Shown here: in pieces, positions 45,072 through 58,500 of the stretch
Position numbering within the stretch: the first letter of the stretch is position 1
Layout: the number at the start of each line of letters is the position of its first letter
NCBI GenBank assembly: GCA_963971405.1
Contig: OZ020487.1
Coordinates: forward strand, 29,001,371-29,065,370
DNA from: Psococerastis gibbosa
Taxonomy: Eukaryota; Arthropoda; Insecta; Psocodea; Psocidae
Length of the DNA: 64,000 nucleotides
Reading direction: 5' to 3'
The notes under the pieces: model-generated
What the model saw: only the letters and a program-made list of their open reading frames with translations
Database searches by the model: none
Told to the model about the DNA's origin: nothing
Translations under genes and position numbers: made by a program

Positions 45072-47024
45072 CTATTGCCTTTGGTGCCGCATTCTTTCGC
45101 TCTTCAATTTTTTTGCCAGTGCTACTCTAAACTTCTTTGGGTCCATTACGCTTTTTATTTCCCTGGGAAGTCTGTTATACTCAGGTATTACGTCAAACAT
45201 AGATTTCACTTGCGATCCGATGACACTCACATCACTCCTACGCCTTGTTCTATACTCGTGAACATCATGCCCGCGATTTAGAACTTGTAAGTAGTCCGGG
45301 ACCATTCTCTTCTCCACCTTATATATAAATGTTAGGGCGTTAATCGTAATACTCTCATCCACTGTTAACCAGTCTAACTCATCCAACATGGTACTAATGT
45401 GGGTGTCCCATTTCGCCTTCAGAATCACTCGCATCGCCTGATTCATAATTTTCTGCAATCTGTCGCGTACATCCTGTGTTGCAAAGAACCATAGAGTTCC
45501 ACAGTAGTCCATGTGTGGTTTAATCAGAGCCGTAAAGACGAGTTTTTTCGTTTCCCTCGGTAGGCAGTACCGCAGCCTTCTGAATAGTGATAGTCTCTGT
45601 TTCAGCTTCCTGTATACTGCCTCAAATTGTGATTTTAGGTTCAAAGAACTGTCAATCCACACTCCTAGATATTTGATTTTATCCACTGCTTCGATCTTCA
45701 TCCCTCCCATTGCCACATCATTTAGCCTTTGATCAGATTTTACGTTTATCATTAACACTTTCGTCTTACCAATGTTAATCACCAGGTTCCTGGCCGACAG
45801 CCATCCAAAAATTCTATCCAGCTCAATATTCAGTTTCCGAATCATTTCGTGCACATTGTCACCTATAATATAAATTAATGCGTCATCAGCGAACAATTGG
45901 ATGTTACAACTTCTGGCCAGCTTTGGTAGGAAATTTATAAACAGAATGAAGAGAATTCCTCCTAATTTACTACCCTGTGGTACACCGAACTCCACCCTTC
46001 TTGGATCAGATATGCCGTCTTTATATTTCACTCTCTGCTTTCTATTCATCAGGTAGTTCTTAAACCATTCCAGGACATTTCCACGAACTCCCATTCCCTC
46101 CAACACTTTCACTAGCTGCTGCCTGTCCACTGTTTCAAATGCTCGTTTCAAATCTAAAAACACAGCAATAATTACTTTGTTCCTCTTTTTTTCCACTCTC
46201 CACCTCTCTAAGACAAATTGCAACACGTTTTCCGTGGAATGTTTCTCCCTGAAACCAGATTGGTAGCATGATAGTAGTTTGTTGTTCTCGATGTGTGCTT
46301 TCAGTTCATCAAAGTATACAGTCTCTACCACTTTTTCGAGCGCTGGCAGCACGTTCACAGGACGAAACTCTTCCGGCTTAGACGCCCCCCTTACCTTCGG
46401 AATAGGGGTTATAATCGATATCTTCAGTTGGTCCGGCATTTTATTTTCATTAATACATGCTTCGACTAGTTTGAATACACTATCTTCCACTTCAGTCCAG
46501 CATTCCTTAAGCGTTCTTCCATTTGGCTCAACCGACCCACCGTTCTTGAAAGTGGCTACTATTTTCTTTAACTTTTGTTTTGACGGTACTTGTACATCCG
46601 TTAGAATCCTCTCGGGCTGCCCTTCCTCCTCATCAAAAAAATTCACGCTTTACACATTTGCATTTATCAGCTGCTCTATACTCTCGATATAGTACTTGTT
46701 TACCTCATCCCCCCGCCCTGCATCAATCGTCACCTCATTCTTACTAATATTCAATATTGACTTTAGTTCCCTCCACATTTTCTTCTGATCCTTACCACAT
46801 TGTTCAATTTTATAGAGGTAATACTGGTTTTTACTGTTTCTCAGTGACATTGTAAACTTATTCCTTGCTCTTTTAAACTCGGACCACGTTTCATCCATCG
46901 CAACTCTATTGGACCTTGTTCTGTTTTCCTCAAACACCCTCTTCATGTAACGGAACTTCTTAAAAAAGTTTACTTTAGCTCGCCTTGCTTCTTGCACCTC
47001 TCTAGTCTGACCTGACTGGTCCAT
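45072..47024 (-). pseudogene. 5'-truncated LINE reverse transcriptase with one premature stop
   Basis: A single frame from 47024 down to 45072 contains only one stop (TAA at 46650-46652). Residues before it (KKMWRELKSILN) are the linker before the RT. After it come IITPIPKVRGASKPEEFRPV, FLDLKRAFETVDR, GVPQGSKLGGILF and FADDALIY. No endonuclease remains. The 3' side ends in a CAACAACAACAAC tail (seen as TTG repeats at 44998-45015 on the plus strand). The element differs clearly from its plus-strand neighbour. The clade was not determined. Confidence 0.85.
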
Positions 47025-49464
47025 TCTTAGCTTTTATTACAACCGGAGATAATTAAAAAATGTATTTACAGCACCAAAATCTACTACTGACTGGCTGCTT
47101 GGGGCTGTCCATTAAACACGTTATGTTTTTTTTAAAAACATTTTTTAACCCCTCCCTCCCCCTTGGTGATACGTGGTGAGGTTTAAGACTACTAAATTAT
47201 CTCCCATCGCATGTTTGTTGCGCCCCTCCCGATCACCTTGCGCTATGCTACAACGCCATGGTCCTAGGTGTTAACCACCTAATCCAGCTAATTGCTGAGT
47301 CAATTAAGCTCCCTGACCAAGTACTACTTCGCGTCAATGAGAAAAGACAGGCTCAGGCTAAAGACCTTGCTACACAAGGTCATGACCATCCGAATATTGT
47401 AATATTTGACTTAAGGCAATGGCATATTGGATTAATTAGTAATGAATCAATAACATAAAAATGTTTTAACGTTTCATTTGTGTAGCTGAGATTAATACTT
47501 GCCATAAAGTCACACGCGTTAGCCTATGTTACAAATAATAGCCTAGGCTTGAGAGACAACTTGAAATAGTAAAATAAGAGCAACCAAATTTGCTCCCGTG
47601 AACACTGGTTTTTGACCTGTTAAAATCATATTTTTGCCTACCTTTGTCTACACCAGGAAAAATATTAGTGCGTTAAAATTACAATTGTCCTACAGCTGAT
47701 AGAGTAACTGTAAGTTAATATGACGCAATACATTGGCCTAAAGATAGTTGCTCGTATTTTCTCAATCCGTTCGATAAACATGTTTTTAATAAGTTTTGCA
47801 AGAAAATTAATTAAATTTATAGTAATGAAAAATACTTACGTATCAGTGTATAACAATTAAAATAATAATTAAATTATTATTTTAAGTTCAGTTTGACAAC
47901 AGAATCAGACGACACGACTGTCGATGGCCTTGACTCGGTACAAAACGCCAACATAACTTTTTTTTAAAGGTATTTTTTCAAAATTTGAATAATTTATATT
48001 ATACCTGAAAATATAATAAAATATTAGAATCATTATAAATTTAGATTTTTTAAAAATCAAAGTACTTATCAATGAAAGCTATAAACCATATGTATTGATT
48101 TTAAGTTATCAATTGTAATATTCTGCTGGCAAACCTGCACTTGATTTCCTGCTGCCTGCTTTTCAAAAACAAAATAACACCAAAAAGTTTCTTCGCCGCT
48201 AATCAATAATACTCTACGTAAAAATCTATTATATCCAAGGATATAGCAATTGCTTACGTAACGATAATTTTTTTTAGAATTTTCCACCTTCATAAAGGTA
48301 TGTTAGTCGCCTATTGACAAGGTCATGGTTGGAAATTAACTAGGTCACAAAGCGCGGTGGTCATGCCCCAGCCCTATTTGCTGCTTTCTGCAGTGCATGT
48401 TGACAGCTAAAAATAGATCTAATGTTATATGTAACCGAAAATTAAACTTACTATTGTGATGATAAGATCCTGCATCCTTAGTTTTTGGCGCCAACTCGCT
48501 AATGACAGATTTATCTATTATGTAAGTAGCTTCTAATTACTATGTTGCATAAAACATAAACAGTGTTGGCTAAAAAACTACTTGGCAAAATAGATACACT
48601 TCTTATTGACATTTGAATGTCATTGTTGGTTTTGTTTGTACTCATCCCAATTCATCTTCCTTATGACGCTATTTGAATTATTGAATGAATTAAAACCCGA
48701 GATCGAGACTTTCAAGGCTATTCATTCATTTGGTTTGGCAACGTTTTCGTCCCAAAGCGGTGTTTCCACATACGACAATCGTTAGTGAGAAATGTGAAAT
48801 TGAAGGTTTAGCAGACATTTGAGACATTAAAGACATACTAAAAATTCTGCTACAACGTCAAAACCGTATTTCTCATTGACGATTGACTTATGTGGAAAAA
48901 CCGCCCAATCAATATATACTGCAGAACCTGTAGGTGTCAGTGCCATCGTGTCAACTAAAGGCACTAAAGTATGCGCCTATTCCAACACAAAAGTATTACG
49001 TTTTTATATCATTAATTTATTTCATTGGTTTAAGCGTCACGATTTGCATTGTGTTTCCCTATTTCACAATTTTAGCTACTCTTTAACAGCATTACAGACC
49101 CCTGCTGCCAATCCCCATCCATCCTTTTTTAACCAATCAGAATAGATTGAAGGAGCTTTTTTTACACAATATATATCAATTGAAGGAAAACACATTATAA
49201 AACTTTTCCAAAAAAGATCCTAAATTCGCTTACAAAGACAGTAAAATTTCTTTGAAAATAAATCATATATAAGTCGCCTATGTATGATAAGCAGCTGGGC
49301 AATAATACTCTTGTTAACACAAAATAGTGACGCATTTTTTTGGCAATGTTATGGTAAATTTGAATTTATTATGAGTATCCTAATCAGTAATCTACCTCCC
49401 AAGTCCCAAGTAGGGGCAACTAACTACTGCCATTGTTTGACCACTTTTTGATATTCCTATGACC
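47025..49464. other. Intergenic stretch
   Basis: No gene. The sequence GGGGCTGTCCATTAA near 47101 followed by a C-rich CCCCTCCCTCCCCC stretch resembles the end of a dispersed DNA repeat, but its partner was not found. The MITE at 48756 is the only clear element. Confidence 0.4.
48756..48905. mobile_element. PIF/Harbinger-like fold-back MITE, short copy
   Basis: About 150 bp. Left arm GCGGTGTTTCCACATACG and right arm CTTATGTGGAAAAACCGCC are inverse with a few changes. CAA occurs on both sides (48753-48755 and 48906-48908) as a possible duplication. Interior TAGCAGACATTTGAGACA mirrors the fragment at 27219. Confidence 0.75.
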
Positions 49465-49547
49465 TACTAACCCTACAGACACCATTAATCAATGCGGTTT
49501 TGTTTGGTTTGGTTTATTTTGTAACTGCTGCTTTGGAAGTGGGAAGC

Positions 49548-52500
49548 ATGGCTAGTTTTGGTGCACAAGCTGCCATTAGATCCAAATGGACGGATCTGGT
49601 GGAGTCGACACCTCTTGAGCTTCCTGGAGAAGTTACATCAGGAGTCAGAAGCGTCGTGGGTTGGCTAAAACAGGTGATCATCAATTATTTTAATAACTAA
49701 CAACATCGTATTCGTATATTGCGTACTGTGTATAGTAGCCCTTTATCACGCTTTTCAAGTGCAATACCAATAGCAAGTAACAACTGAGGTTTATGGGCCT
49801 GACCACTCTATATTCGATGGTATTGGGATGATTGGGGACCCCTTGGATATATTATAAAATAAATTAATTGGAATCACAATCATTAACACTTATTATCAAT
49901 ATATTGGCTGGTGCCAATTTATCAACTGTCAAAGATCAGATAAATATTGGCAGAAAAAGCCACGATGTCGATAAAAACATCAATGAGGCAGTGCCAGACA
50001 TGGCCATAGTCCGTGGTCTCCTGTTAATAATAATTATCTCATTTCAGTCTTGCATTTTTGGCCCTGAGTAGTCTATGATCCTTATAATAGCCTACTTGCC
50101 AATTTTTGAAAACATAATTTAATGCACTAGTAGAAAGTAGATTGTGAATTGGTTAAAGGAGGTCAAGTGACTGCAAATGTGGCGTCATTCGTGACGCCGG
50201 GGAGTTGCCGCCAGTTAAGGAACTACTAGTGGTTGTATTGGTAGTGACGTCAATGTGATGTAACCAAAGTCTACCGGCTCTTGTAATTCACAGTTAAAAA
50301 CACCTACATTTATTTATTTATTTTTTAATATATTTACATTTTTTTCATGCATTTTGTATTATAATAGTTAACCTGGCATATTTCATAAGTTATTGTTGGC
50401 ATTGTTGCCATCTTCTAATGCCGACCAACTCAAATTTTCTGACAACTTTTGTGCCGACAGGTTGGTATGTGCACTATAAAATGTTTTTTCCAGCATTCAG
50501 CACTGTCAAGCTATGCAATAAGCTAGTAATTAAGTAAACATGGTTGAGCTATTTATTATGTAACCACGGCGTTATCACAAATGTCAGTTTCGTAATCTGT
50601 CAACTATAGTTTATCGGGGCAAAATGTTACACTGACATTAATGTTTTACTGTGATAAGTTTACATGATACGCCTTCCCTCTTATTTGATTAAACAAATAG
50701 TGGAGGGAGCACATTTGAATCTGCGAAATAATTTGTGTTTGTCTCATTTGTGATCAGAGTAGAGAAACATAGTTTTGCTCTTTGTTGCAACTGCATGGTG
50801 GCAGAGCTTAGCAAACGATATTCAATTGGCTTTTAGGAAGAAAGAAAGAAAGATAGAAAATTGTCATTATTTTTCACATGAGCGAATTTTGGGCCTTTCG
50901 CTCATTTTTTTTGACCCATTTCTAAGCTGGAGACTATTTCAGCCTGAAAGGCTTTGGCCGTTAAGCCTGGGAAATGACAACACAACAGTGATTTCAACAG
51001 TCTATTCTTATCAGTTTCATTTTTGATGTACCCATATGAACCAATTATTAGAATATACACGATACACTAAGTTGATTCTTTCATTAGCATTTGGAGTTGG
51101 TAGGATTAAAGTATATAAAAAATCTGGACTTGGTGGCATTCGAACCCACGATCTATGCCTATCGTCTTAACCGCTAGACCACCAGCCCACTCAAGTCCTG
51201 AGCCTGCTGAATCTTCTACTTACATACTCTTAAATATGCTCCTCTAGTTTCGGTTATAACGTGGAGATTATCTCTTCAAACCTAAGTTAGTTTAATGTCA
51301 ATGTCATGTTAATCTCTAATCAGATTTATAATTTATTTTATTTTATTAAATAGTAACTACGTTTTTTGAGTCAGGTAACGAGTAATTAGATAGCTAACCT
51401 ATTAATGAGATATTCACAGCTTGCAGTGTCTTGTAAATTGAAGCACTTTTCAGTACTTTCCATTAAGTTGTTTATTTTATTTCAAAACGTAATAGCGGAT
51501 GTTTGGATAAATTTTGTGCCAACTTGTAGTTATAAAGTAGGCATAATTATTTTTGAAGAAAAAGAACATTTTTATGCTCTGCGCTTTCATACAAGAATTA
51601 CTCCAAATTGTACATACTGCAACTGTATGTGCTTGTTTTTTTGGCAGTAAATTGGTAAATTGCAGCAGTAGATACTTTAGGTACGCAAGGAAACTTTGAA
51701 ACGATACTGCAGGAAGAGCTCACAGGCTTCACAAGCTTCCAAACCGTCATTAATGCATTTTTATAAGGCTTAATTTAGAACCTGACCTGTTTAAATGACA
51801 CTTAACCCAATTTTCTTATTTTTAGGCGTCCCTTGAAGTTCGTCAAGCCGGAAAGCGTACTTTGTCCTCCCTCGGAGGTACAATGCCTACTGATATTACT
51901 ATTCTCCACTATAACGATGTCTACAACGTCGAATCTAGGAATACCGAACCGGTATGTATACCCATTCTCAATATACTGTTCGACTTGTAATGCTTAAATA
52001 CGCAAATACTTTTATATTTAGTTTATTTTATCCAACGGTCGTCCTTGGCTACTGATCTATTTGACGCCTAGCAGCCCATTACGTGATGGTGACGCTAATA
52101 CTTTGTCGCCCAAGCTGGCACCATCGCCCTGTCAGTGGTGGGCAGGCATAGAGGTGGAAGTTGAGCATAGGATACAGGTGGGCGATGTAGCTAAATTGTT
52201 CTGAACTTCGTTATAAATGTGCATGCAAGTAGTCGTGTCCGGTAAGCGCAGGTAAGGGGTGAGAGGCAACGAAAATTCCTTGGTATGTTAGCCCATCTTT
52301 TTCCAGTGGTGAGTGGCTGTCCTGCGGCAGTCTCGTTTGGTCTGACTTGTCATTATATTTTAAATTTGTGCTCTAGCAGATGGCAGCGTGGCCAGGGAGG
52401 GTGGTTGGGGAAAGTCGTTTCCCATTTTTGCAACGAAGTCTGTTATTTCCTTACCATGTATGCACACATGGGATGGGATCCAGTTTTCTCCTAATTCTCT

Positions 52501-55500
52501 GGCTTCGAGCTTAAGCTGGCTCTCCGGCAATCGGTTGTTTGTGAGTGCTGAAATCGGTGATTGTGAGTCCAGCAGGAAAACATCATTTTTGTACTTGCAT
52601 AAATCTCAGTGTATTATTGCCCACCACGTATTAATTTATTTCGCTGAAGCTGGGTTTATTGTTTCAGGTTGGTGGTGCGGCTCGGTTCTCATCTAAAGTG
52701 AAGTCCTTTGCCCCTCTTAACCCTCTAATTCTATTTAGTGGAGATATTTTCTCCCCTAGCATGTGTAAGTTCATGATAATTTTACTTTTGCCGTTCCATT
52801 CATTGTCACATCACACAACATTGTCATAGACTCTAGATCAGGAAGCGGCAACGTGAGGCTCACGAACCGCATGCGGCTCTTCGGGCCATCGGGGGCGGCT
52901 CTTCCGTATATTGCCGGTTCTATGCACCCAAAATTAAAACAATATAAAATATAACAAATAATTAATTTTTTAATCAGTTTTGATGTTTTATTTTGGGATG
53001 TGTTTCTCTTCTAAATCTGGTTATTTTGAAATTTGGCTCAGGTGCTAAAAGGCTGTTGACCCCCGCTGTAGTCCATGTTTCCGCATAATTATCGAAAGCC
53101 ACATTTTCTAGATGAATTGAAAATAGAGAAATGACCGTCGATCGGGGGTTTTCTGCTACCTATCATTCTCACGACAGTCTGGATGGCTGCAGTCATTCTT
53201 AAGAGTGTACAGCCCGTAGGAAAGTGGCAGCCCGAAATTTAATACTTTCTATTTTTTAATTAATTAACTAAGCGTGTTATTAAAGATTTGGCTCATCAAA
53301 GTTGTAGAAGACTACTTCATGCATCATATATTGAGGTATTTTTAGTTTTCGAAATTGTAGTTGTTTTTTTAAATCGATAATACGTGAAAAGTTATCGTTT
53401 ATAAAATATTTGCATGTTTATAAAAAACTACAATTTCGAAAATACAAAATATCTTATATAATGCATGAAGTAGTCTTCTACAACTTTGATGAGCCAAATC
53501 TTTAATAACACGCTTAGTTAATTAATTAAAAAATAAAAAGTATTAAATTTCGGGCTGCCACTTTCCTACGGGCTGTACACTCTTATGAATGACCGCAGCC
53601 ATCCAGATTGTCGTGAAAATGAGAGGTAACAGAAAACCCCCCGATCGACGGTCATTTCTCTATTTTCAATTCATTTAGAAAATGGGGCTTTCGATAATTA
53701 TGCGGAAACATGGACTACAGCGGGGGTCAACAGCTACACTCTTAATCTTTACTAAATTAAAGCATTTCAACGCTGTAGGCGGTTTGAAGGAATATACTTT
53801 AAGTTCACTTGTCTCGTTTTTCAGTGTCAACTGTAACTAAGGGGAAGCACATGGTTCCTGTACTCAACGAATTAAACACCCATTGCGCTTTATTTGGAAA
53901 TCATGACTTTGACTTCGGGTTAGAAGTGTTGAGCCAGTTAACTGCCGAATGTAAATTTCCATGGTTAATGAGCAATGTAATCGACAACGAGACGGGCAGG
54001 CCTTTGGGAGACGGCAGAATATCTCATCTAATAAGGTGGCAGAATCACGACATAGGCATTGTAAGTATCTTTGTATAATCGCTCCTTCATTTGCCAACTG
54101 TTTTAACCAAAATAAGTAAATATTTATTCTATGGATTTAACTGCAAAAAATCAATTTGTTTTATTACATCATAAATGTCACCCCCCCCCCCTTTCTACGT
54201 CCAATCGTCGTTTCTGCCAGCCTGTACAAAAATTCTAAATTTCTTGGCTGAAGTTACCTGATGTAACTGGTAGAATTCCTGTTGGGGCACTCAACTCTAT
54301 TGGTCCAAGATACAATATATTCGATAGAGACTTTTTGCGTTGGCTTTATCTAATATTCAGTTACGTGATTTATTTTTGCAGATTGGATTAGTGGAGAAAG
54401 AATGGTTAGACACCCTTCCCACAATTAACCCAGAGCAAATCACATTTATGGATTTTGTTGAGGCTGGGGACAAGTTAGCATGCCAACTTAAAAAGGAGGT
54501 AAATTAGCTGTACTATTTTATTCCTTTCTAAAATAAGTTATAAAATACATTATTGATATTCAAGTGAACCCATTGATCATCGCTAGGGGAAACACAGTGC
54601 TTCTTATCGGTACTTGACTTGCAGCAACTTGCACCAATCTGAAAACATTTGTGCGTCCAATGCTATGTTCGATGGCTTTATTCTTCAATGATAGATTACA
54701 TGATTGGATTGCATTAATGAAAACTACAATATGCGTGAATTTATAAGAAATCGTGGGAGTTGTTTTTGAGAAAACATTTTTGACTAGTTTTCTTGAATAT
54801 AAAACCACCCAAAATGAAGTTGAAAAAGATGAAAAACTTAGGCCTACCTCTGGACAAGATTTTTCTGCATCAACATTCCAAATTTCATCAAATTTTAAGT
54901 TTGGCCCCAAATCTAGTTACCGACAGTCTGACATTTCGTAGAAACCACTGTTTTTTGTTCCTCAAAACGTGTTTACCCGTTGCAATCTCGAAATTGATAA
55001 TTTCGCCCAACACAAAGCTTTCTTTATCTACTAACGTATAAGTAGGAAAGCAATCATATAAAGACTTCATTCGTCATGGGAAGTAGGCCAATTCAGGAAA
55101 ATGGTAATATACAGTGCATTTTTCCAGCTTGGTTTACCTGATTTCTTGCAGGGTTGCGAATATGTCATAGCTCTAACCCACATGAGAACACCAAATGACA
55201 TTGTTCTCGCGAGCCGCGTGCCGGGCATCGATTTGATTTTAGGCGGACATGATCACGTTTACGAGGTCCAGGAGGTTAATGGGACGACTATAGTCAAATC
55301 CGGCACTGATTTTAGACAGTTTTCGAAAATTACACTGTCGTTCGCTGGAAATGTAGAGGTTAGAGTGGAAGAAATCAACATTACTGCTGACATACCGGAG
55401 GATCCGGCCATGAAAAGCCATGTCGACGAGTATGGAGGTATGGATTGCCTGTTTTCATATAGGCCCAATACACACGGATGGCAACGGGAAACTTGCCGTT

Positions 55501-58500
55501 TGAGTAAATGAGTATTGTGCCAACGGCCTTACCATGTTGAATCCATTAGAGCAGAGCATGTTTCAAACTGCGGCAACTTGGTAGTGTGCACAGCGTTGGC
55601 AGGGGAACATGGTGGGACATGATATCGCCCATAGGCAGTATTAGTCGAGTCCTGGTCACCTCCGATTTAATCGTGTGACTTTACCATGTTCCCGAAGTGG
55701 TTCGGAATCCACTATAATCAGGAGGTTCACCTTGTTAGTCAACTCCCCTATCCCCGAGGTGAAAGAGTCTGCCCTTAGGGTGCCTCAAGTTAACAAACAG
55801 ACTCACTCCCCCCGCCAGGCTGACAGGGTTGCTTAAAGCAGAAATGCTGAAAGCAGGCGTTAGAAACAACAACAACAATAGTAAATGAGTTGGGGATTGG
55901 TTAGTGCAAAACAGTATATTTCTGAAGTTTTCTGGTGCACTGGCTCGTCGAGGGGTAAATCGTCAAGCCAGCGTCAGTAGGCTTCTGAAACAGAAATTTT
56001 GCAGCGCGTTGCCGGCTTTGTGAGCGTCCATGTGTATCGGGCCTAAGGCGGAGATTCCACCGACGGGCTAAATACAAAAACAGTGACGTGGTAGCAGACA
56101 TTCAAGACTTAGGCGGGGTTTCCACCGACCTCGCATTGCAGAATGCAATTGACATTGACGGAAATTAGAATTTTTCTTTTTATAGTAATCTATTAAAATT
56201 TAAATTTTTTAATTTTAGTTTGTTTGTGATTTTACTGTACGATCATTGATCAATTTTAACTATGGCATAGAGGAAAACAAACATTATCGTCAATGTCATT
56301 TGTCATCTGCAATGCGAGGTCGGTGGAAACCCCGCCTAAGTCTTGAATTTCTGCTACCACGTCACCGTTTTTGTATTTAGCCCTAGCCGGTTGGTGGAAT
56401 CCCCGCCTAAGCTTTTGTTTTCTCCTGTGTTCCGCTATTGGCGCTTTTCGCGTCGTTCAAATTTCAGGGTAAATACTGATCATGGAGCTATCAACGTGAT
56501 GACAGACTAAACGAAAATGCTTCTTGGTCACAGCCGTCGTCAAATTTGAACGCTGTGCATCCTAATACGAATACTGTTCACATGATAGATGTTGTCTTAA
56601 ACCTGTCAGACCTGTCACACTCGCCGGTCTGATGGGAGTTGATGGGTGCCTGAGATAGTTGTTTTGTTGTTACGCTATGCTAGAAATACCCGGAGCAAAA
56701 AAAGACGAATCCCCTCATCCATCCACAAATTCTTATTTAGGAGCAAGTTTGGGAATCGAGCGAGCATCCTGATGAACTTCAGAGTCTTTACCTCTACTTT
56801 TGTTGACTTACATATTATTCTAGGCGTATTGGAAGATAAGCTGGACGAGATGTTGGGTTCGTTCGCTGTGCCTCTGGACGGGAGATTCGCCAGTGTGAGG
56901 ACGGGGGAGACGAACCTCGGCAACTGGATCTGTGACGTGGTGTTGGCCACCACTAACGCCGACTGTGTCATCATCAACTCAGGAACTCTGCGTTCCGACA
57001 CCGTCCATGCGGCTGGAGACTTCACCTTAAGAGACCTCATGCAAGTCATACCGATGATGGACCCTATGGTTGTCCTGTCGGTCACGGGTATGTTGCCTAC
57101 CTTTTATTGATCACAAAACTTTTGGCCACTCAACGCCCGTCCGTGGCATTTCTGCCATTAAACGCCGTGTCGCCTTGTAGCTTGTCGAAAGTTGCTGAAA
57201 GGCGTCGTGGTCGTTATTGTCCCGAGCCCTCAACCTCGTTACAGAGCGGGAGATGGGGGATCCTGTGAGGTCCACTCTGTGTATGTGGCTCTGGATGTAG
57301 TACATTGGGCAACCTCGTTGGTAGCAGTCTGCCTTACCACAGGAACTCAGCACAGCACTTCACTCTTGCTCTTAACATTAATAATCTACAATAATTTATT
57401 CAATACATATTTTTAGGTAAACAACTTTTTGAAGCCCTGGAGAATGGCGTTTCGGGATACCCCAAGTTGGAAGGCAGGTTTCCACAAGTATCCGGCATCT
57501 CTTTTGCATTCGATCCGAGACAGCCGCCCATGCATCGAATAGACCCGCAGTTTGTTAGAATTGGAGATGAGTATCTCAATATGACGGCGTCGTACAGACT
57601 TGCGACGAAATTATACCTGTACAGCGGCTGCGATGGCTATGACACATTGAAGGCTGCCAAGCTTCTTGTAAGTGTACAGTCTAATATAATCGCCTTCATA
57701 GAACTTAACAATGGTGGCCATGCTGCAGGAAACCTTCAAAAGTTAATTTAAAGAGAAAACATTCAAACTGAATTGTATGCGTATTAATGTTAGAAAAATA
57801 CCCTTGTTGCATTTAGTGCTAGTCGGATCCGACCCTTAAAAGTATTCCTAGTATTATTATCACAGTTAAAATGAAACATTCTCTTTTTCAAGTGCAGGAA
57901 TATACGTAGATACATTAATTAAATCCAAAAAATATAGTATTTCATGTCCTTCAATTAGTTGGTACGTACCAACATAAAAAAAAATGTAGCTTCACGGAAT
58001 TTTAATGTCTCACATGAGATCTAATGAGCCACTAGATTCGCCGCTGGCACGTATGCAGGATTCTACTTCGGGGGTTTTTGGATTTTATAGTGTACACGTA
58101 TGTACAGGATTTTTTTAATATAGGTGAATGAATGAATTAAAACAACGGCTATATTGAAAATTGAAGTTGTTTGCAGGTTGATGAAGAAGGAACTCCGGAA
58201 CTTGGTCTTGCGGTACGCAATCACTTCCTGGCCATCAATATGAAACTGGGCAAGACAAGTAGACCATCGAAACATAGACAAAGCCTCGTTACACTATCAA
58301 GAAGGTAAGATTTTGTTTTAAAAAAAAAATCAGACCGAAATTAGAGGATCTAGAAAGTCTGAACTTGGAACGGATCGTGCCTCGAATCACGCCATGTCCA
58401 ATTTAATAAATTGATAATAATAAAAAAAAATCTGATTTTTGTACATAATTCAGTCATTAAAATGTTGAGGTTTCTTCAGCGGAACTAGTTGCAATATTAC

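Noticed and set aside
51118..51210. Functional tRNA gene
   Set aside because: Total length about 63 to 70 bases with an 8-base anticodon loop and no proper variable region.
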